From assembly GCF_008831285.2 (NCBI RefSeq), contig NC_045144.1:10209672-10273671 (forward strand): a stretch of 64,000 nt of DNA, in the 5' to 3' direction. Positions 56,890 to 64,000 of the stretch are shown here, one piece after another. The first letter of the stretch is position 1; each line of letters starts with the position of its first letter. A model generated the notes under the pieces. It was not told the DNA's origin. It was given only the letters and a program-made list of their open reading frames with translations, and made no database searches. Source of the DNA: Nymphaea colorata. Taxonomy: Eukaryota > Streptophyta > Magnoliopsida > Nymphaeales > Nymphaeaceae. Position numbers and translations under genes: made by a program.

Positions 56890-58980
56890 TAAAAATGAAA
56901 AAAAAAAAAAGTTGAAAAGGACAAGGAGAGAAAGGTTGGTGAACCGACCAGAACGATAAAAAATCGGGCATTGAGCTTGATGGCCTTACTTGTGCTGCGC
57001 CAAGTATTTCCAAGCAGGCTAGTGCCAGTTGACGCATTTACAAAAAACCACCTGGAATGGCGTGTAAGGATGCACATAAGCCCAGTCAAAGGTTGAGTTG
57101 AGCCAGCTCCAGCTCGATCTGATTCAAAAAAACTCGTGTTGAAGCTCAGCTCACATTTGAGTTGAGATTCATAGAACAGGTTTGAGTTCGACTCGACTCA
57201 AGTTCAAACTCGATCACTTAACTAGTTTTCATTAACCTGCTTCGATTCTTTTAACTTTAACTCATCAACTCATTTGACTAATTCAACTATAATGAACCAG
57301 TTTTACATAGTTGAGTTGAGCCGAGTTTAAACGAATCTAGTTGAGCTCCACTTGTTTATAAACATGTCGAACTCGAATCAAATTTTTTCGAGCGAGTTTG
57401 AGTCGAACCCAAGTTGCCTTGACTCATTATGCAGCTCTAATGGGGTTGAAGAATTTAGCTGGGCCCGTGAAGTTGGTTGATTGAACTACAAATGTGGACA
57501 TCTTCTCTTCTCATTTTGACGCTTGGAAGATGTATCAAAAGCGCAAATTGACCACGCAAACCCTTTTTCTCTGCTTGAATATGCTTGTTGTCTTCCAAAT
57601 TAATTTACATATGTTATGTAAAAAAAATTTATGGGAGTTACATACACACCCTAAAAATTTTATAATTTTATAAGGTTGTTTGGTAACCGTGACATGATTT
57701 TACTGTAACGCTTTAAAAAAGTGCACTATAAATTTGCCATGATTTTTAGAACAGTAACATCTTATTATTGTTGCTAAACAGACGCTGAGGTGGCATTTGG
57801 CAAGAGAACAATTTGTTACTATTTCATAAACCTGTCTCAATCAATTGGAATATGTTTATAAAACATGTTGTTAGTATATTCTTCACATCTGCCTCAATTT
57901 TTTAGGCAGATTAATAGCAAATGTTATACATGTCCAACCAGCAACAAAATATCTTAGCATAGGATGGTTTTCATAAAAAATCTAAAAAAACAACAAAAAC
58001 TTAGCCTCCTCCCTTATAATAAAAGAATTGCTAATTAAGTACTGCTAGGTAGAATTCGATATACATTTTTTGTTACCCCAAATGCCCACAAAAACTAGAA
58101 TAAAGCTTAGAGTTGATGATCAAATGTCGTTCCTTAAACTTATTCATTGGTGTCTTCTTGTGATTTTTTAACAAGTTAAAATAGTTTTCTGCAAATATGT
58201 TAAACGTTGGGCACTGGGAATGGATCCTTGCCGACCCGTATGCGTGAGTGTAAGATCCTTGGCCAAGCAAACACGCCGAAATCGTTGGCTTTAAACGGAA
58301 TGAGGACCAAGAGGCGTTGGGACCAGGAAAAAGAATCACGGGTCGGTGCTACTGAATCTGTTGTCCAAGGACGATTAAGCACCGGAACCTCCAAATATAT
58401 TGCGATGTTAGACATCAAAATACAAAATAGTACTCTCTTTTTTTCTCATCATCGACCGTCATCATGTGATCCAATGTTAGTAAAAGTTCCAGAATCGAAT
58501 AGCCGGTTCTCGGAATTAGACGAATCAGTTATCAGTTATCAATCGGCCAAAAAAGTTAAAAAAAAAAAATCATTTTTGAAAAACATAAATGAAAAAGTGC
58601 GTACAAATATTTTAAAATTAAAATATGTGAGAAAGATATTTGATATTTGTTATTTAACGTGTCAAACTCTTGAAAAATGAACATGAAACCCTTTTATTTT
58701 AATACTTTGTACCCGAAATGAGTCGAATTCTCTAATAGCCAATTGGTGGAATTTATAGACTACTAGTTATAGTCCTTCCCAATCTTATTATTATTGGCAT
58801 CCCTTGCCTAAAATTGATGTTCTTAGGAGCTATTTGGGACATTATATTATGGGCATATTCATAAGACATTATATTACAATCATAAATTATGTTATGAATC
58901 CATTTTAATTTTTAACGTACATGATGTAATATTCCAATATTTTATGAATCTGTCTAAATTTTTAAAATATATTAATCTCC
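56890..58980. other. Intergenic; GAGTTGAG/CTCGACTC-rich segment
   Basis: 57080-57440 is crowded with GAGTTGAG, GAGTTCGACTCGACTC and related blocks in both orientations, so it can fold on itself and may be a decayed TIR element. 58197-58420 has higher G+C and a 157-codon + strand frame (58207-58680) without recognisable domains; its second half is Lys-rich and AT-driven. No gene supported. Confidence 0.45.
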
Positions 58981-58994
58981 CATCTCCAAATAAC

Positions 58995-59260
58995 CCATTA
59001 ACTAGACATGGCCGGCCCAGCCCAGCTCGATAAGAGTTGGGCCCGGGTTGGTCCGATGCCCGAAACCTGAGTTCGGGCCCCGCTTGATTAAAATAAAAAT
59101 AATTTTTAAAATATAAAATATGTATTATCATTAAAAATAATTAAATTAAAAAAAAACTAATCGGGCTGATCTGGGCCGGCTCGAGTTGGCTTTTCCAGGC
59201 CCAAGCCCGATCGAGCCGGGTATTCGGGCCCATTGCCCAAGCTTACCCTTAACCAATGAA
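58995..59260. mobile_element. MITE-like element with GC-rich ends and AT core
   Basis: Has the same design as 6916-7217: arms full of GGGCC, CCCGG and GGCCCG, and a centre (about 59085-59155) almost pure A/T. The arms are inverted copies of each other in outline. The outer ends are decayed and no target duplication is clear, so limits are approximate. Confidence 0.55.
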
Positions 59261-62200
59261 GCCGTTGTACACCAGTTAGGGTGGGTTTCTATACGATTAT
59301 ATTTAAAAATACAGTTTTTTGAGATATATTCATGAAATACTATGTGACCTTTCAATGTAAATTTTTTTTTATGTGAATTAAAATTCCCACTTCCACTTCT
59401 AGCTAAGGTTGCAAATAAATCGGATTGCATGTGGATAATTTGATATATATTTTTTTTTCATATCAATGTCATTCGAATCCAACTGCGCACGTATTGATGA
59501 GCTATAACAAAACTCGGAACCGTTTTAACTATTCATATCTACCTTTGAGAGACAATGCATAGCATGTATGTGGCCAGTTAGCGACGATGGCAGGTCCGTT
59601 CCGATCAGATGTGACTAATTACCATATCCGAGAAAACGGATGTAGATTTTTCCGACTACAAGTTGAATCCAAATTCAAATATGAAAAGTTTTAAAACTAC
59701 ATTCAATATGATGAGATTGGAGGAACAATCCTCAAATTCAAATATCCACTCGATTCAGTAGGAAAAAAATTTTATACCATGGGAAGTCTGCTCGTCGAGG
59801 GCGGACATAGGTGTCGATATTGTGTGGGCAATTACTTATACACATTTATAAAAAAAATACTTATTTTCATATTGAAATACATAATGGCGTCCTTTAAAAA
59901 AAAATTTAAATTTTATATCGAGTGCTCCTTAACCAGAATTTTATGGCTCTGCCCACCGAAAGGGTAGACCAATGTTATCAAGTATTAATTGCATGTATAA
60001 AATGCACACTGACAACACTGGCCAATTCGATCAGTAGTTATGCTACGCTTTTATAGAGTAACCAAATTACAAGAGAGAGGGTTGTTTCTGTTATCGGCTG
60101 ATAAATGCAAGGGCAGTTTGGTAAAATTCTGAATAAGATCTTTACAAGCACGAGGATTGGGTACAGGAAGGGTGATGTAGGCGGGGCGGGCCCTTGGGGT
60201 GCTTTGTCCAAAAGGAAACACAAAAAGAAAAAGAAGAGAAAGAGAAACAGTAACAGTAGTGGCCTTTCTCCCGCTACTTGGCGCTTCCTAGATATTTTGT
60301 CAAAGATATTAGTAATGATTTTGGAAATACTTTTCCCGTTCCAATACTTTGTAAGTTGTGATTACGGGTGCCGGAAAAGTATAAGGGAACCCAACTGAGC
60401 ATCGCATCTTGTAAGGATCAGTTTGGTGTGTTTGGGTAGGCATGTGCAAAAGAGACGCATTGTCTCAGGATAAATTGTCGTGTTGGTCCTTCAAACGGCC
60501 ATTATGGCATGACAATGTAAATCCGGGTTGGGGGAAGGAAGGGAAATATACCATGAGGAGGTTGAAACCTTTTTTACTTTTGACCATGTTTCCGAAGTTT
60601 AGGGTTGTTTGAGAACTTACATCTATCAACTAAGCGTTTGGTTGCAGTCCGTAAGAATAGTGCTTAAAAGAATCAAACTTACAACCAGATTTTCTTGGAT
60701 CCACTAACCCCATAAGCTGCCCCAAAAAAGACATATCCTTTTGACCAAAGAGATACATCTTAAACTTCTCTTCTTGGCACTTTAACCTTCAGAGCCTCTT
60801 CAAATTTAGCATATTTGGAGAATACAATCAGAACACATTTTTTTTTTGTAAACAATCTAAGCTGTGACAGATTATATCATTCCCTTTTAGAAAGCGTTTT
60901 TTTTTTTTTTGCCAAAAACGAGCTTTTGGCAAAAATCGATTTTTGTCATCAAACACTCATGAAAGCAAAATCATTTCTTACCTCCAAAAAATGAGTTTTG
61001 AGGTGCCATCCAGACACCCCTTAAACCTTTGTAACTAAACAAACCTCTCACTGCCACTGCTTTGATATTTTGATAAAATATTAGTGACCTTTTTATATAA
61101 ATTTTTGGCTCCACCCTATGAACATAATAAAAAAGAAACCATGGGTCGTACTGCATTTTCCAACTTAAAAAGAAAATCGTTTTTTTTTGTAAATTAATGT
61201 TCACCAAAAAGGTAGGACTCCCTAAAAATAATCTCTTTTTGTTTTCCTTTCGGACCTTTTGAGAAGGCAATGGAGTTGTTGGAGGACTCCGTTTGTTTTG
61301 AGCGAAGCTGTTTGGACGTATTTGTAGATTTCTTTTCTTTCGTCTTTTAATTATATTACTCGCCGTTCCTGCGAAGGCGGAGCTATGATTTTTTTTTTCT
61401 CTTGCAAGGCAAATTTTTGCAGGGGCGAAAATAAAACTTTTAAAGATATTAACTTTAAGATATGTTTGTTTCACCGGGGGATCTTAAAGCCACGGTGATC
61501 TTAGATCTAATCTAACTTTAAATTAATGGTTTTTAATATGTATTCCTGTATACACAGAGGATCCCCAAAACACATTTTTTTATTAAGTCATAGATTTAAA
61601 GCTATCAAAACACAACAAGTGGATTTTTTTTTTTAAAAATCTCATAAGGTCATGCCACTTTTAGACTACCTTGGCTTCATCTACTCCATTGATAGGTGCA
61701 TAAATAAAGTTAAACGACACCAACACCAACTTGGGCGGAGACAAGGAGGGGCCAGCAGGAGTATGTGCTACGGCTCTCCTGCCCCGAAATTCAAAATTGT
61801 AAAAGAAAAAAACGTATAAATATTTGAAATCTTCAACTTGGCTCTTGTAGAAATTAATTATGAAAAATCAAATGACCTCAAATGATTTTTTTTCAAAAAT
61901 TTTATTCTTTTCAGTTTTGGCAACCTAGAAATTGTCATTTTTGTTATTGATCACATTTAACCATATTCACAAAAAATGCATTTAAAAAAAGCGCAAAAAA
62001 ATGGGATAAATTAAATAGCTCTTTAAAACTTAAAAAACGTGCTTTTTTAAAGGTTAAAAATGAAAAATACGCATTTTTAAAGTGTTTTTTTAGTTTTTTC
62101 ATTTCTTTTCAGTTTTTTTAACGCCAAACAGTTTTTCTTTTTCATTTTGTATTTTTTATTTGTTGCAAATCCCCTTATCTTGTGATGTTTGAATCATTAG

Positions 62201-63963
62201 TTTCTTACTTACTTTATTTTCTAATATTTTTAGTTTTTTAATATTTTTAAAAATTTACAGTATTTTTTCTTTTTTTTCTCATTTTTTTCAAGTTCACTCT
62301 ATTATACTTGAGAAAAACCTAACGGTTAACATTATTTATGAATATGCATTTAACAAATCAGACAACACATTTTGTGATGTGTAGAAATGGCTCCACACCT
62401 GCAATCATAGGCCCAAAAAGTGAATAAGTTACAGGGTTTTATTAGGAGAACTCTCTAGTGGACCCACAATTAGTAGTCAGCCTGTCGGTGGATCAGTTCA
62501 AAACAAGTCGACTCAAGTCGATGTTTTCAGCCTTTAAAAAAAAAAGAAGAAGACAATGTTTACTTATAGAAAACCGCTTTTTGCGTGAAACCCTTCGATC
62601 AAAAAGTGGACATAGAATTTTTTTTTTTTATTAGACACTAAATATCTGATCAACAAAGTTTCAATTGACCATAAGACAATAAGTCAGATTTGGTGGAACT
62701 ACTCCTGGACTCAAGTTTACCCAAATTTTAACATTAAATTGACCTTTTAAAAATGAGCTAAGTGAAGCGTTGCCCTAAGGAGTTTCCACCTGCTCTGCCC
62801 CTGCCTTCGGCATGGTACGTAAATAAACTCCGGTTCAGATTATTAACAATAATAAGATCCACATTTTATACAATTTTGCGTGCAAGCCTAAGGCTTGCAC
62901 CAAATTCTCAACACATTGAATGATAAGCTGCTTGGTGGGGTCCAAACTAAAAAAAAAAAAGAAAAAGAAAATTGCTTCTTACTAAAAGTAGAAATATTTT
63001 TAAAAAAAATTTTGGAGTCACCTTTGAACATAATCTTGGGCCTTGCTTTTTGAATTGCCACATATAAAAGTATGTTATGTGTCAGGGTATTCTCCATAAT
63101 AGCGGAGCTTGAATTTTTTTAAGGGACAGACCAAATAGTTCAACTTATTGGTTCATGTACAGCCAAACTGAACCAAAATCCAAACAATACATGACACAAC
63201 TAAAAATTTTAATTTTTTTAATATATATACTTTTTTCAATTAGCTAAGTGAAGCCCCCTCTCCCTTCGCCCTTGATTCTACATGTGATGGTGAAATGTCC
63301 CAACCACAGTTAGAAATGCACACGTCAAGTGGTTGGGGTGTTCCGGCGCCCGCCATTAGGTAATGGGGGTTGAGTTTTACTCTAGTCTGACTGAGTCAGA
63401 ATGGTGAACGGAACATCCGTAGTTTGTTTCCCTTCCATTTTCTGTAAATAAATAAATGTGCAACCAGTGTCAAGCAATTCAGAAATGTAAGATATGAACA
63501 TCTAAAATAAATAAGTGACATTCACTAGAAAAGCTATGCAGAAAGTATTAAATACAAGATATAAACATCTTGAGAAATAAAAATGTATTCAACTGTACAT
63601 GATCATACTATGTCCAAAATATGACACTCTAAAGTATCCTCGATTTTTTCCAAAAAATGTGGCTCATGTTTGTGACAACCACATATAATTGATGCACTCT
63701 CTAAAAGTGCATCCAATAAATAATATCGCAGAATATTCGAAGATCGATGGAATATTTATCCCGATGGGACCTCGAACATCCAGCTCATGCCTTATTGAGT
63801 TCATATTGCATATCTTAAACTTATGGCCGCCATTCATGTGGAGGATACAAATAGGTCCAACGGTTAAAAATGGAGAATTCCTAGCAATGAATGTTCGCTA
63901 GTTAAACGTGGACTGTATTTTTTTAGTGATAGATCTTAGGTTTTAGCTATCCGGCAACGTCCA
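59261..63963. other. Intergenic, AT-rich, no supported gene
   Basis: 62070-62270 is an AT-rich block matching 19376-19640 in opposite orientation. 60890-60960 carries GGCAAAAA repeats around a poly-T run, probably a TIR-element end. TGCAAGCCT-A-AGGCTTGCA at 62881-62899 is a perfect 9-bp hairpin. The 167-codon - strand frame at 60971-61474 has no domain and is not convincing. Confidence 0.5.
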
Positions 63964-64000
63964 CACTACAAAAAAACTAGACATTATCGACGGCCAGAAA
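63964..64000 (+). mobile_element. Left end of a CACTA-type DNA transposon, cut by window edge
   Basis: CACTACAAAAAAAC starts at 63964, followed by TCGACGGCCAGAAA. CACTACAA plus an ACGGCC-containing subterminal stretch is typical of plant CACTA (En/Spm) termini. Only 37 bases are visible, and the 3-bp target duplication (CCA, 63961-63963) cannot be confirmed without the other end. Confidence 0.55.

Noticed and set aside
58207-58680. + strand open frame of 157 codons
   Set aside because: No known domain, the second half is A-driven Lys-rich sequence, and there is no splice or promoter signal. Left as unknown.
60971-61474. - strand open frame of 167 codons
   Set aside because: Composed of Lys/Phe-rich AT-driven sequence without motifs.

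Overview
This is nuclear DNA from a flowering plant. The evidence is a 15-exon gene for a plastid-targeted alpha-glucan phosphorylase with GT-AG introns, plant-type Ty1/copia and Ty3/gypsy retrotransposons primed by initiator-Met tRNA, several small TIR elements (MITEs), and a fragment that looks like the plastid gene ycf1. The species cannot be named from this sequence. The DNA is AT-rich and most of it is transposon-derived or featureless.

Layout. (1) 1-4260: decayed Ty3/gypsy element, + strand, its 5' end outside the window. (2) 4380-5290: relic of copia RT/RNase H. (3) 5290-10620: no convincing gene; two MITEs (5701-6030 and 6916-7217), a tandem array (7331-7752) and a GC-richer island (8280-8600). 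(4) 10624-15745: full-length copia element on the - strand with both LTRs and target duplication CTCTG. (5) 15751-21370: a MITE (16836-17196), a gypsy gag/protease relic (18480-19330, - strand) and AT-rich DNA. (6) 21515-29273: eight-exon gene, + strand, for a coiled-coil protein of about 459 residues. Its introns hold a MITE with a perfect 8-bp target duplication and a copia 3' end followed by 290-bp duplications and microsatellites. (7) 32047-43996: a gypsy element whose 5' LTR appears to have been split by a full copia element (32370-37434, target duplication CCCTT). A later deletion removed most of the gypsy pol and the 5' part of its 3' LTR. (8) 44684-55776: the phosphorylase gene (PHS1), - strand, complete and in frame, with a TATA box at 55906-55915. 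(9) about 56290-56880: ycf1-like plastid fragment upstream of that promoter. (10) 56890-64000: non-coding DNA with another GC-ended MITE-like element and, at the right edge, what looks like the first bases of a CACTA transposon.

Only two host genes are supported. The phosphorylase would act in starch and maltodextrin metabolism in the plastid. The coiled-coil protein has no function that can be read from sequence. Nothing suggests that the two genes work together. I found no rRNA, tRNA, CRISPR array or prokaryote-like gene system.
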